Assembly (NCBI GenBank): GCA_021792815.1
Contig: JAJYTX010000186.1
Coordinates: 1-6,154 of the forward strand
Reading direction: 5' to 3'
Source of the DNA: Pseudomonadota bacterium
Lineage (GTDB): Bacteria; Pseudomonadota; Gammaproteobacteria; Steroidobacterales; Steroidobacteraceae
DNA length: 6,154 nucleotides
The number at the start of each line of letters is the position of its first letter. Position 1 is the stretch's first letter. Both the position numbers and the translations under genes were made by a program. Under the pieces are notes generated by a model. It did no database searches, had not been told where the DNA came from, and was given only the letters and a program-made list of their open reading frames with translations. This document shows, piece by piece, positions 1 to 6,154 of the stretch.

Positions 1-230
1 GCCAGAATTTTCACCTCACCACCAGCGGAAACTTCAACGATCCGGCATTCCGGTGCACGCTCGAGGTGATGGGACCAGACAGGGTGTATTTCAGTGCGGA
101 TTACCCCTTCGAGACCATGGAGGATGCGGCGAGTTGGTTCGATGCGACCGCGGTGATCGGTGAGGCCGAAAAGCGCCAGATTGGACGGGACAACGCCCTC
201 AAGCTCTTCAAATTGAGTCCAAAGCGCTGA
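1..230 (+). CDS. ACMSD-family amidohydrolase, probable aromatic-acid decarboxylase (C-terminal end only)
   Basis: The frame beginning at base 3 is open to the TGA at 228-230 and encodes the last 75 residues of a gene whose start lies left of the window. The fragment opens with NFHLTTSGNF, followed by a predicted strand DRVYFSADYPFE and a closing GRDNALKLFKL. This is the C-terminal signature of amidohydrolase-2 / ACMSD-type decarboxylases such as gamma-resorcylate, 2,3-dihydroxybenzoate and 5-carboxyvanillate decarboxylases. The Asp of SADYPFE (codon 99-101) matches the conserved metal- or catalysis-associated Asp of that family. Family knowledge: these are cytoplasmic metal-dependent TIM-barrel enzymes that reversibly decarboxylate hydroxylated benzoates; some relatives are hydrolases. 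The His-x-His and other metal ligands lie outside the window, so the reaction is inferred. The gene converges on the molybdenum hydroxylase genes. Family is fairly sure; exact substrate is unknown. Confidence 0.82.
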   Translation, partial: QNFHLTTSGNFNDPAFRCTLEVMGPDRVYFSADYPFETMEDAASWFDATAVIGEAEKRQIGRDNALKLFKLSPKR

Positions 231-576
231 GAGACGCTGCGTCAGTGAAATGCATGGACGAACGGTGTATTGCAGCACTACCGGGACAGTTCGACGGCGC
301 ATCGGAGCAGCTTCAATTGCTGCCCGGGTGTGGCCGGCAGCGGGTACGGCGCCGTTGCGGAGCGGGTGTAGAACGGGCGCCAGTGACTCGGGTCACGCCC
401 GGCAGCGGGATCACCGGGCGTTGCAGCCAATGTCTGGTGGGGCGCGTTCGGTGACTGTAGTGAATCGGTCAGGTTGCAGTTCCCCCATGCCGTGCGCGAC
501 CAGATTGGCATGTCGACGGTGACCTGGGCCGGCGAACGGCGCTGAGTGCGGGGGTGTGGCTTGGTGCGGGCTGCGT
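231..576. other. convergent intergenic gap with no convincing gene
   Basis: This 346-bp stretch lies between the stop of the decarboxylase-like gene (+) and the stop of the molybdenum-enzyme large subunit (-). Short open frames on both strands cross it, but their products are rich in Arg, Pro, Ala and Gly, show no recognisable motif (no CxxCH haem site, no helix-turn-helix, no membrane segment) and mostly run into the downstream gene in the wrong frame. The visible structure is a run of GC-rich inverted repeats around 374-421, described separately. A smaller hairpin, GCAGC-N7-GCTGC, lies near 308-324. I see no repeat, tRNA or insertion-sequence end. Confidence 0.6.
374..421. terminator. candidate bidirectional terminator: overlapping GC-rich hairpins
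   Basis: An 8-bp perfect stem pairs ACGCCCGG (395-402) with CCGGGCGT (414-421) across an 11-nt loop. The left arm can instead pair backwards: CGGGCG (374-379) with CGCCCG (396-401), extended by TGAC/GTCA (384-387/392-395) around a TCGG loop. The location between two convergent stop codons fits transcription termination for one or both genes. Neither side has a clear run of T, so a classic intrinsic terminator is not proven; the structures could instead aid Rho-dependent termination or protect 3' ends. Confidence 0.35.
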
Positions 577-2829
577 TCAGGCGGCGTTGCCCCGCAACAC
601 CTGCGGTGCGATGGGCAGCGTGCGGATGCGCCGGCCCGAGGCGGCGAACAGCGCGTTGCACAGTGCCGGCAGGACGGGCGGCAGCGGGGGTTCGCCGAGG
701 CCGGTCGGATCGTTGTTGCTGCGCAGGAAATACACCTCGACCGGAGGCGCCTCGCGCATGCGCAGCAGTCGATACGTGTCGAGATTGCCCTGCACGATGC
801 GACCGTTCTCCAGCGTGACCGCCATGTGCAGCGCCTGTCCCAGTCCGTCGAGAATCGCGCCCTGTGCCTGATTGTAGGCGCCGGCGGGATTGATGATCTG
901 GCGGCCGATATCGATTGCCGCCCAGATCCTGTGCACTTTGGGTGTCCCGTCGGGATTGACGCTCGCCTTGACGACCTCGGCAACGTAACCGAAATGGCTG
1001 TAATAGAAGGCGAGTCCCATGCCGACCCCCGCCGGCAGTGCAGTGCGGCGCTGCCAGCCGGCCTTTTGTGCGACCAGCTCGAGTACGCCTCGTACCCGGC
1101 CGGTGTCGAACGGCGGAATCCTCAGCCCGAACCGCGGAGCCGGCGGGGCGAGCACGCGCGGCGGACCGTACAGATCGAGCCGCAGTGCGAGCGGGTCGCG
1201 GCCGCCGGCATGCGCCAGTTCGTCGAGGAAGGATTCGAAGGCGAACGCGAGGGCGTTGCCGCCCGGATTGCGCATCGAACCGGTGGGTGCATTCAACTGA
1301 ATCAGCGACTGACCATATTCCAGGTTCGGAATATAACCGGCCGGGAAGTGATCGGGTGGCAGGTCGGCGGTGGCGGCGACGTGTCCGTTGCGGCCGAAGG
1401 TGACGAAATGATCCCGCAAGGCGATCGGTCGGCCTGATGCGTCGAGCCCCGCCTTGAAATAATGAAATCCCGCCGGCCGGTAGGCATCGTGCCGGATGTC
1501 CTGCGATCGGTCCCAGAGCAGCTTCACCGGGCGGCCGGCGCGGCTGGCGATCATGGCGGCCTCGACCATGTAATCGTTGTCCGCCCGCCGCCCGAAGCCA
1601 CCGCCGGCCCGCGTCATGTGGACGCGGATTCTGCCGGGATCGATGCCGAGCGTTCGAGCGACCAGTTCCGCGCCGGCGCGGGGCGCCTGCGTGGGCGCCC
1701 AGATCTCGAGGCCGCCGCCGTGGAAGTGCGCAGTGCAGTTCTGTGGCTCGAGGGTCGCGTGGGCGAGGAACGGATAGGAGTAGGCGGCTTCCAAGACCTT
1801 CGCAGCGCGTGCCAACGCCGTGTCGACGTCACCGTCGCGACGGAGAATCGACTGTGGCGCGGACCGGGCCAGTTGCCCGGCCCGGCGCTGAAACTCCGGA
1901 CTGCTCTGTCCGGAGACGTCCTGCGGTGCCCATGCGATGCGCAGCCGTCTGCGCGCCTGCTGGGCATCCCACCATCTGTCGGCGACGATCGCCACGCCAT
2001 CGACCAGTCCCATTTTGATCGCGGCGTCGGCCTGCGTGCCGTGCACGATGAAGGCGTCGCGAATGCCGGGCAGCGCCCTGATCTCGTCGATGTTGGCGTG
2101 CAGTACACGGCTACCGAATACCGGTGACTTCTCATATACGGCATAACTCATCTGCGGCAGGGTCACGTCGATACCGAACAGCGGTTCGCCGGCGAGCACA
2201 CGCGGGCTGTCGACGCCACCTGTGAACCGGCCGATGATGGTGTACTGCTCGGGGTGCTTGAGCGCGACGGAACCGAGGTCCGGAGCCGGCAGCGCCGCGG
2301 CTTGGGCCGCGAGCTCACCGTAGCGCAGGGACCGGCCGCTGGAGCGGTGCCGGACCACCCCTGCGTGGGCCTCGCACTGTGCGATCGGGACGCCCCAGGT
2401 GTGCGCGGCGGCGGTGATGAGCATCTGCCGGGCCGCGGCCCCGATGCGTTGCATCGGAATCCAGTTGAGCGGCGTGCCGAGACTGCCGCCGACGAACTGG
2501 GGACCGTAGATCGGGTCGAGCATCGCCTGCTCGACACGCACGTTCTTCCATTCGACGTCCAGCTCATCGGCGATCAGCATCGGCAGGGTGGTCTTCATCC
2601 CCTGGCCGAGCTCGGGATTCTTGGCGACAATCGTGACGATGCCATCCGGGGCGATACGGATGTATGCCGCGATCAGTGCGTTGTCCGCCTGCGCGCTGCG
2701 CGCGAACCGCAGCGTCAACAGAAGGCCCCCGCCCGCAGCCAGACCTGCGGCGAGAAAGGCGCGGCGCGAGAGCCGCGGTGCCGACGGGTTCTGCGTCTGC
2801 GCTCCCCGCGCGCGGTTCCCGCCGGTCAT
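577..2829 (-). CDS. iorB-like: Tat-exported molybdopterin-binding large subunit, isoquinoline 1-oxidoreductase (IorB) type
   Basis: This 750-residue protein is the catalytic subunit of a xanthine-oxidase-family molybdenum hydroxylase, which uses water to hydroxylate N-heteroaromatics or oxidise aldehydes. A Tat signal opens it: SRRAFL at 21-26, a hydrophobic stretch to about 40, and a likely cleavage site AQA|D at 46-49. ELGQGMKT (73-80) near the N-terminus is the Mo-cofactor Q-loop; in canonical xanthine dehydrogenases this lies near the C-terminus, so the order is the permuted IorB layout. The a/b hammerhead domain spans about 210-300. Cofactor-domain motifs follow: GGGFGRR (409-415), SMRNPGG (518-524) and GLGEPPLPP (710-718), with catalytic Glu713. 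All key residues and the usual family length are intact. The start overlaps the iorA stop as ATGA, with no strong ribosome site of its own, implying translational coupling. The true substrate is unknown; an aldehyde or nicotinate-type enzyme is an alternative. Confidence 0.93.
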   Translation of the reverse strand: MTGGNRARGAQTQNPSAPRLSRRAFLAAGLAAGGGLLLTLRFARSAQADNALIAAYIRIAPDGIVTIVAKNPELGQGMKTTLPMLIADELDVEWKNVRVEQAMLDPIYGPQFVGGSLGTPLNWIPMQRIGAAARQMLITAAAHTWGVPIAQCEAHAGVVRHRSSGRSLRYGELAAQAAALPAPDLGSVALKHPEQYTIIGRFTGGVDSPRVLAGEPLFGIDVTLPQMSYAVYEKSPVFGSRVLHANIDEIRALPGIRDAFIVHGTQADAAIKMGLVDGVAIVADRWWDAQQARRRLRIAWAPQDVSGQSSPEFQRRAGQLARSAPQSILRRDGDVDTALARAAKVLEAAYSYPFLAHATLEPQNCTAHFHGGGLEIWAPTQAPRAGAELVARTLGIDPGRIRVHMTRAGGGFGRRADNDYMVEAAMIASRAGRPVKLLWDRSQDIRHDAYRPAGFHYFKAGLDASGRPIALRDHFVTFGRNGHVAATADLPPDHFPAGYIPNLEYGQSLIQLNAPTGSMRNPGGNALAFAFESFLDELAHAGGRDPLALRLDLYGPPRVLAPPAPRFGLRIPPFDTGRVRGVLELVAQKAGWQRRTALPAGVGMGLAFYYSHFGYVAEVVKASVNPDGTPKVHRIWAAIDIGRQIINPAGAYNQAQGAILDGLGQALHMAVTLENGRIVQGNLDTYRLLRMREAPPVEVYFLRSNNDPTGLGEPPLPPVLPALCNALFAASGRRIRTLPIAPQVLRGNAA

Positions 2830-3311
2830 GACGGCAGGTCCCGTGTGTCGGCGGTCGGCAGGCCGGCGGCCCGCTTGATCGCCGCGCGAATCCTAGGGTA
2901 GGTGCAGCAGCGGCAGATATTGCCGCTCATCGCCTGGTCGATGTCCTGATCGCTGGGTGCCGGGTTATGCGCCAGCAGCGCCGTGGCCGTCATGACCTGC
3001 CCGGCCTGGCAGTAACCACACTGCATGACGTCGAGGGCGAGCCACGCGTCTCGGACCTTGCGGCCCCATTCACTCGCGCCGATCCCCTCGATGGTGACGA
3101 CCGGCGCATCACCGACGCTCGAGATCGGTGTCACGCACGCGCGCGCAGGAGCTCCGTTCAGGTGGACGGTGCACGCGCCGCACAGCGCGATTCCGCAGCC
3201 GTACTTGGTGCCGCTGAGGTGCAGCTCATCGCGCAGCACCCAGAGCAGGGGGGTGTCCGGAGCGGCCTCGATGCTGCGCCGTATGCCATTGACCAGGATG
3301 GAATACCTCAT
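2826..3311 (-). CDS. iorA-like: 2Fe-2S small subunit of the molybdenum hydroxylase (IorA type)
   Basis: This 161-residue protein is the electron-transfer subunit partnering the downstream large subunit. The N-terminal half is a plant-ferredoxin-like domain with cluster ligands Cys39, Cys44, Cys47 and Cys59 (in [16 protein letters not shown] and RAC). The C-terminal helical domain carries the second cluster with Cys98 and Cys101 (QCGYCQAGQ) and Cys133 and Cys135 ([12 protein letters not shown]). Gln97 sits where the family contacts the molybdopterin cofactor. All eight ligands are present and the length is normal for stand-alone small subunits (about 150-165). There is no signal peptide, so it probably folds in the cytoplasm and is carried across the membrane bound to the Tat-tagged large subunit. 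It is first in the two-gene operon and its last codon overlaps the next ATG. Electrons flow from the Mo centre through both clusters to an acceptor not encoded in the window. Confidence 0.95.
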   Translation of the reverse strand: MRYSILVNGIRRSIEAAPDTPLLWVLRDELHLSGTKYGCGIALCGACTVHLNGAPARACVTPISSVGDAPVVTIEGIGASEWGRKVRDAWLALDVMQCGYCQAGQVMTATALLAHNPAPSDQDIDQAMSGNICRCCTYPRIRAAIKRAAGLPTADTRDLPS

Positions 3312-3613
3312 GAGGCCCTCCGCTCAAATGGCGTCGGGCGGCATTGTGCTCCCTCGGGGGCCGCACGCGTATACGTAGAATCGATCAGCCGCCCTCAGCC
3401 CTGCGGGCAGCCCCGACCCGGCAAGGGAGTCGGCCGCGTATCCGGTGAAGGTGTCGGGCGCCCGGGCCGGCGGGCGGGATGTCCTGGCGCCCCGAGCGGG
3501 TATTCGGCGCGCCGCGATCCGAGCGCACGCGGCGGGTGGAACCATGCGTGACCGGCCACGGGGAAAGAGGGCTCGTCCGGCGGCAGATCCCGTCCGACGT
3601 GGCGGGCATCCCG
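3312..3613 (-). other. spacer upstream of iorAB; possible decayed reductase tail
   Basis: This 302-bp stretch separates the transporter stop from the iorA start and should hold the iorAB promoter unless the genes are read through from marR. I cannot point to convincing -35/-10 boxes; CGTATACG at 3368-3375 is a small palindrome. A 97-codon minus-strand frame (TTG at 3615-3617, stop 3324-3326) fills the space. Its first half is Arg/Pro/Ala-rich and looks non-coding. Its last 40 residues read TFTGYAADSLAGSGL, then RAADRFYVYACGP. That resembles the end of an FNR-type NAD(P)-binding reductase domain (G-x-x-x-D-x-L, then Y-x-CGP). The normal terminal helix is missing and the frame has no ribosome site of its own. 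I read it as either a degenerate remnant or chance; it is not annotated as a gene. Confidence 0.4.
3316..3321 (-). promoter_or_regulatory. ribosome binding site of the 2Fe-2S subunit gene
   Basis: On the minus strand GGAGGG precedes the ATG at 3309-3311 with a 4-5 nt spacer. This is the strongest Shine-Dalgarno sequence in the window and fixes the start of the small subunit. It suggests that iorAB translation is driven from here, with iorB coupled through the ATGA overlap. Confidence 0.8.
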
Positions 3614-5371
3614 TCAATCGGCGGCCCGCTCCACGTGAGGCCGTGCTTCAGCCGATGGGGGGAGTGACGGGGGTGATTCGCCTCTCGGTGCCCGTTCGAT
3701 CCGCTCCTCGTGCACGTACCGCGAGCCGCGCGACCAGGAAGCGGCTGCCGCGATCAGGCATGCCGCAGTCGCGAAAGTGAAGGCGGCGGTGAGGCCGGCG
3801 TGAAAGGGCGGGGCGATGAGTTCGGGAAAGAACGCGTGCCCGGTCAGGGCTGCGCGGTTGGCGGCCGATAGATGTGACAGAACACCGGGGCCGAGCAATG
3901 TCCGCAGCGGGTTGTAGCCCAGGAATGCGGCGAACAGCACCGAGACCGGTGGCAGGGAAGCGACATGAGCGGCCACGGCCGCGGAGACTCCATGGCGCAT
4001 CAAGCCCTGCTTCAGCGTCGTCGACAGGGTGGTCGAAAGACCGGCAATCATGAGCGAGAAGAAGATCCCGATCGAGAGCACCTGGGCGGAATTCTGAAAG
4101 GTGGCGTTCATGCCGCTGCCCGCGCCCCGGTCGCGGGCGGGCAGACTGTTCATGACGGCCGCCCGGTTGGGTGCCGCGAAGGCGCCCATGGACACTCCGG
4201 AGAACAGCAGAATCGCGGCGAACAGGCCATAACGGAAGTCGATCGGCAGCAGCATCAGGAGCAACAGGCTGGCGGCGGCTCCGATCATTCCTCCCGTGGC
4301 GAAGTAGCGCGCGCCCAGTCGGTCGGAGAGCACGCCCGAGAGGGGACCCGCGATCAGGAACCCGAGGCTGAGCGGCAGCATGAAGATGCCGGCCCAGAGC
4401 GGCGTTTCCTCGAAGCTGTAGCCATGCAGCGGCAGCCATACGCCCTGCAGCCAGATGATCAGCATGAACATCAAGCCGCCGCGGCCGATGGCCGAGAGAA
4501 ACGTGGACAGCGTGCCGAAAGTGAATGCCCGGATTCGAAACAGCGGCAGCCGGAACATCGGCGCGCGCGCCCGCGCTTCGATCACGGCGAAGGCCACCAT
4601 CAACGCCGCACCGGTCGCAAGCAGCGAGAGAACCAGCGCGCTCGACCAACCCATGGCGTGGCCGTTCGCCGGCTGGATGCCGCAGGTGATGCCGATCATG
4701 ATCAGCGTGAGCCCGGTCGCGAAGGTGAGGTTGCCCCCCCAGTCGATCGGGGTGGACTCGCGATGGCCGATTTCCCTCAGCTTCAGGTACGACCAGACCG
4801 TTCCAAAGAGCCCGAATGGGACCGACACCAGGAAGATCAGCCGCCAGTGGATCGCGGCGAGCACCCCGCCGAGGACGAGGCCGAGGAAATTGCCGCTGAT
4901 GCCGGCGACATTGTTGATCCCCAGGGCGAGGCCGCGCTGATCGGCGGGAAAGGCGTCCGTCAGGATGGCGCCCGAGTTGGCGACGAGGAAGGCCGCGCCG
5001 ATGCCCTGAACGATCCGTCCGACCACCAGCCACAGTGCTCCGGCCCGTCCGGTATCCGGATCGAGGGTCAATGCCAGCGACGCCACGGTGTAGACGATGA
5101 ACCCGAGGTTGTACATCCTCACGCGCCCGAACATGTCGCCGAGGCGCCCGAGACTCACCACCAGGACGCTGGTGACGACCTGATAGCCCAGAATCATCCA
5201 CAGCAGATACAGCGTGTTATGCGGCTCGAGCGGATTGAGCCGGATGCCGTGGAAGATCTGCGGCATCGCGATCAGCATGATCGAGGAGTCGATGGTCGCC
5301 AGCAGGACCGCGATGGTGGTATTGGAAAGCGCGACCCATTTGTAGCGCGGGGAGGGTGCCGAAACGTCCAT
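3614..5371 (-). CDS. MFS transporter, DHA2 (EmrB/QacA-like) family, 14 membrane helices
   Basis: This 585-residue inner-membrane protein is a proton-coupled drug or metabolite antiporter by family. About 14 hydrophobic helices can be traced. The first (about 13-36) contains Asp28 in LLATIDSS, the DHA2 counterpart of the LDxTIVNVA motif. Motif A is GRLGDMFGRVR (75-85), motif B is R119-IVQGIG, and a second motif-A-like loop is GVLSDRLGAR (346-355). The motif C position reads GISGNFLGLVLGG (157-169), with Asn161 where many antiporters have Pro. A roughly 75-residue extracytoplasmic segment (about 450-524, with the hydrophobic stretch SVLFAAFLGYNPLRTLL) separates the last two helices; this extended loop recurs in a subset of DHA2 proteins. 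A charged tail follows residue 548. The ATG lies 29 bp after the marR stop with no clear ribosome site, so coupling to marR is likely. The substrate is unknown; uptake rather than efflux cannot be excluded. Confidence 0.93.
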   Translation of the reverse strand: MDVSAPSPRYKWVALSNTTIAVLLATIDSSIMLIAMPQIFHGIRLNPLEPHNTLYLLWMILGYQVVTSVLVVSLGRLGDMFGRVRMYNLGFIVYTVASLALTLDPDTGRAGALWLVVGRIVQGIGAAFLVANSGAILTDAFPADQRGLALGINNVAGISGNFLGLVLGGVLAAIHWRLIFLVSVPFGLFGTVWSYLKLREIGHRESTPIDWGGNLTFATGLTLIMIGITCGIQPANGHAMGWSSALVLSLLATGAALMVAFAVIEARARAPMFRLPLFRIRAFTFGTLSTFLSAIGRGGLMFMLIIWLQGVWLPLHGYSFEETPLWAGIFMLPLSLGFLIAGPLSGVLSDRLGARYFATGGMIGAAASLLLLMLLPIDFRYGLFAAILLFSGVSMGAFAAPNRAAVMNSLPARDRGAGSGMNATFQNSAQVLSIGIFFSLMIAGLSTTLSTTLKQGLMRHGVSAAVAAHVASLPPVSVLFAAFLGYNPLRTLLGPGVLSHLSAANRAALTGHAFFPELIAPPFHAGLTAAFTFATAACLIAAAASWSRGSRYVHEERIERAPRGESPPSLPPSAEARPHVERAAD

Positions 5372-5400
5372 GGTGTTGGAGAGTGAGCCTGGCCGGGCGG

Positions 5401-5883
5401 TCAGGGCGACCGTCCGGGGCCGCCGCCGGTCGGCTCGGGGCCGATCAGTCGCTCGAGAAGTTCGATGGCGGCTGCGAGCTTTTCGTGTTCCTCCGGGTCG
5501 AGCCGGGTGCGGATCGCGCGCATCAGCCAGTCCTCGCGGGCCGCCCGGGCCGTCCTGATCGATTCCCGGCAGGCCGCGGTCAGCGACAGGAGGGTCTGTC
5601 GTCCGTCGTGAGGATCGGCCGTACCGCTGATCAGACCCGCCGCCTTCAACGCCGACACGGTTGCGCCCATCGATTGCGGACGGATGCCCTCTGCCAGGGC
5701 AAGTGCACTCACCGTCGCCGGGCCGTCCCGCTCCAGGCGGCTGACCACCTGCAGCTGTGACCCGGTGAAGTCACCCAGAGACCCTTCCTCGCGCAGGCGC
5801 CGCTGCAGCTTGCCGATCAAAACGCGCAGGTCGGCCGCCATGGCCGCGACGCGCGCGTGGGGAGAGCTGCCCGACTGATCCAT
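5401..5883 (-). CDS. MarR-family transcriptional regulator
   Basis: This 160-residue winged-helix protein has normal MarR length. Helix 1 of the dimer interface covers about 12-33. The helix-turn-helix is about 57-83 (VSALALAEGIRPQSMGATVSAL), with the recognition helix around PQSMGATV. The wing carries the family signature DPHDGR at 90-95. The C-terminal helices (about 106-147) complete the dimerisation domain, and a Gly/Pro-rich tail follows. The only cysteine is Cys105, at the start of the fifth helix, so a thiol-based redox switch is not evident and a phenolic or aromatic-acid ligand is the default expectation. It is first in a probable two-gene operon with the MFS transporter (29-bp gap). 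An AAGG ribosome site lies 9 nt upstream of the ATG and is embedded in the repeat-rich leader, so autorepression is likely. Whether it also controls iorAB is open. Confidence 0.94.
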   Translation of the reverse strand: MDQSGSSPHARVAAMAADLRVLIGKLQRRLREEGSLGDFTGSQLQVVSRLERDGPATVSALALAEGIRPQSMGATVSALKAAGLISGTADPHDGRQTLLSLTAACRESIRTARAAREDWLMRAIRTRLDPEEHEKLAAAIELLERLIGPEPTGGGPGRSP

Positions 5884-5892
5884 CGCGCAGGA

Positions 5893-5939
5893 CCTTAGCA
5901 GATCAGAAGGTAAACTGCAAAGGTAGGCTGCAAAGTTTA
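5893..5939 (-). promoter_or_regulatory. candidate marR operator/promoter with three CTGCWAAG elements
   Basis: Just upstream of marR lies a patch more AT-rich than its surroundings. CCTTAGCAG (5893-5901) is an inverted copy, 8 of 9 matching, of CTGCAAAGG (5915-5923). A direct copy, CTGCAAAGT, lies at 5928-5936. A second inverted repeat, TAAACT (5911-5916) with AGTTTA (5934-5939), is interleaved. The proximal element overlaps the marR ribosome site, so a bound dimer would block transcription or translation. No strong -35/-10 pair is evident, so this is a candidate operator rather than a mapped promoter. The only downstream genes it could serve are marR and the transporter, because no gene starts on the plus strand here. 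Confidence 0.5.
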
Positions 5940-6033
5940 GCTTCAGAGGAGGAAGGGCAGCGGTCGTCGACGGGCACCCCTTCCCCCCATGCCGCGTTCG
6001 GACGCGCAGCGCAGGCCTCGAGGGGCATTGCGC

Positions 6034-6154
6034 TCACACCGCCCGGTACCACGCGATTCCGGCGGCATCGAACTCCCGCACCACCTGCCGGCGGTGGATC
6101 AGGCAGTTGAGGTTCGCGAAGGCCTCGCCGGTGGCGAGGCTGAGCAGATTCAGG
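6034..6154 (-). CDS. C-terminal end of a probable metallo-beta-lactamase-fold hydrolase (partial)
   Basis: A minus-strand frame enters from the right edge and stops at TGA (6034-6036), giving 39 residues: LNLLSLATGEAFANLNCLIH, then a charged turn and FDAAGIAWYRAV. The ATGEAxAxLNxL helix followed by a short wing ending in Y-R-A resembles the small winged-helix C-terminal domain of many MBL-fold metallohydrolases. The catalytic HxHxDH motif would lie outside the window, so family and function are inferred from a short tail. The gene ends 150 bp before marR and is probably a separate transcription unit. The intervening DNA holds the marR leader and one weak hairpin (GCGCA 6009-6013 with TGCGC 6029-6033) without a T-run. 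Confidence 0.5.
   Translation of the reverse strand, partial: LNLLSLATGEAFANLNCLIHRRQVVREFDAAGIAWYRAV

Noticed and set aside
245..522. Short plus-strand open frames in the convergent gap
   Set aside because: No plausible ribosome site, low-complexity Arg/Gly/Ala composition, no motif.
556..1437. 293-codon plus-strand frame opposite the molybdenum large subunit
   Set aside because: It is antisense to conserved catalytic motifs of the large subunit and has no recognisable domain.
3648..5201. 517-codon minus-strand frame inside the transporter gene
   Set aside because: It is a same-strand shifted frame of the transporter; Arg/His/Pro/Gly-rich composition and absence of membrane helices or motifs mark it as a shadow.
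3965..5386. 473-codon plus-strand open frame opposite the transporter
   Set aside because: It lies antisense to a clear DHA2 transporter; its product is rich in Glu, Gln, Arg, Asp and His with no domain, as expected for the complement of GC-rich membrane-protein codons.
5893..5933. TTGCAG / TAAGGT with a 17-nt spacer as a sigma-70 promoter for marR
   Set aside because: Each box matches consensus at only three of six positions and the implied start site would fall almost at the ATG; kept only as part of the candidate operator region.
6009..6033. Hairpin GCGCA-N15-TGCGC just past the hydrolase stop as an intrinsic terminator
   Set aside because: Only a 5-bp stem with a large loop and no downstream T-run; too weak to annotate.
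1..6154. CRISPR array, insertion sequence, tRNA or phage features
   Set aside because: No regularly spaced repeats, transposase motifs, terminal inverted repeats, cloverleaf-like sequence or phage genes were seen on either strand.

Overview
The window is GC-rich bacterial DNA with strong third-codon-position GC. The gene set (a Tat-exported molybdenum hydroxylase of the isoquinoline 1-oxidoreductase type, a MarR regulator with a drug/metabolite pump, and an aromatic-acid-decarboxylase-like amidohydrolase) suggests a soil or aquatic Gram-negative, most likely a high-GC proteobacterium. No rRNA, tRNA or marker gene is present to prove this, and an actinobacterium is not formally excluded.

Layout. 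Positions 1-230 (+) hold the last 75 codons of an ACMSD-family amidohydrolase resembling gamma-resorcylate / dihydroxybenzoate decarboxylases. A 346-bp convergent gap with GC-rich hairpins separates it from a block read entirely on the minus strand. In transcription order (right to left) that block is: the 3' end of a probable metallo-beta-lactamase-fold hydrolase (6034-6154); a MarR regulator (5401-5883); a DHA2-type 14-helix MFS transporter (3614-5371), 29 bp behind marR; a 302-bp spacer; a 2Fe-2S subunit (2826-3311); and a large molybdopterin-binding subunit (577-2829) overlapping it by the ATGA tetranucleotide.

How the genes may work together. MarR plus MFS is a standard ligand-responsive efflux or uptake pair. 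A repeat-rich, relatively AT-rich patch directly upstream of marR (5893-5939) is the best operator candidate. The two iorAB-like subunits form one enzyme that hydroxylates an N-heteroaromatic or aldehyde substrate using water. The large subunit has a Tat signal and the small one does not, so the complex is probably exported as a folded unit. With the neighbouring decarboxylase-like gene this suggests an aromatic or heteroaromatic catabolic or detoxification locus; the substrate cannot be read from the sequence.

The main oddities are the absence of any cytochrome c, FAD subunit or maturation gene for the molybdenum enzyme, an FNR-reductase-like C-terminal tail in the spacer just before iorA, three copies of a CTGCWAAG element before marR, and mutually exclusive hairpins in the convergent gap. 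No clearly unprecedented system is visible; the genes belong to known families in a possibly uncharacterised combination.
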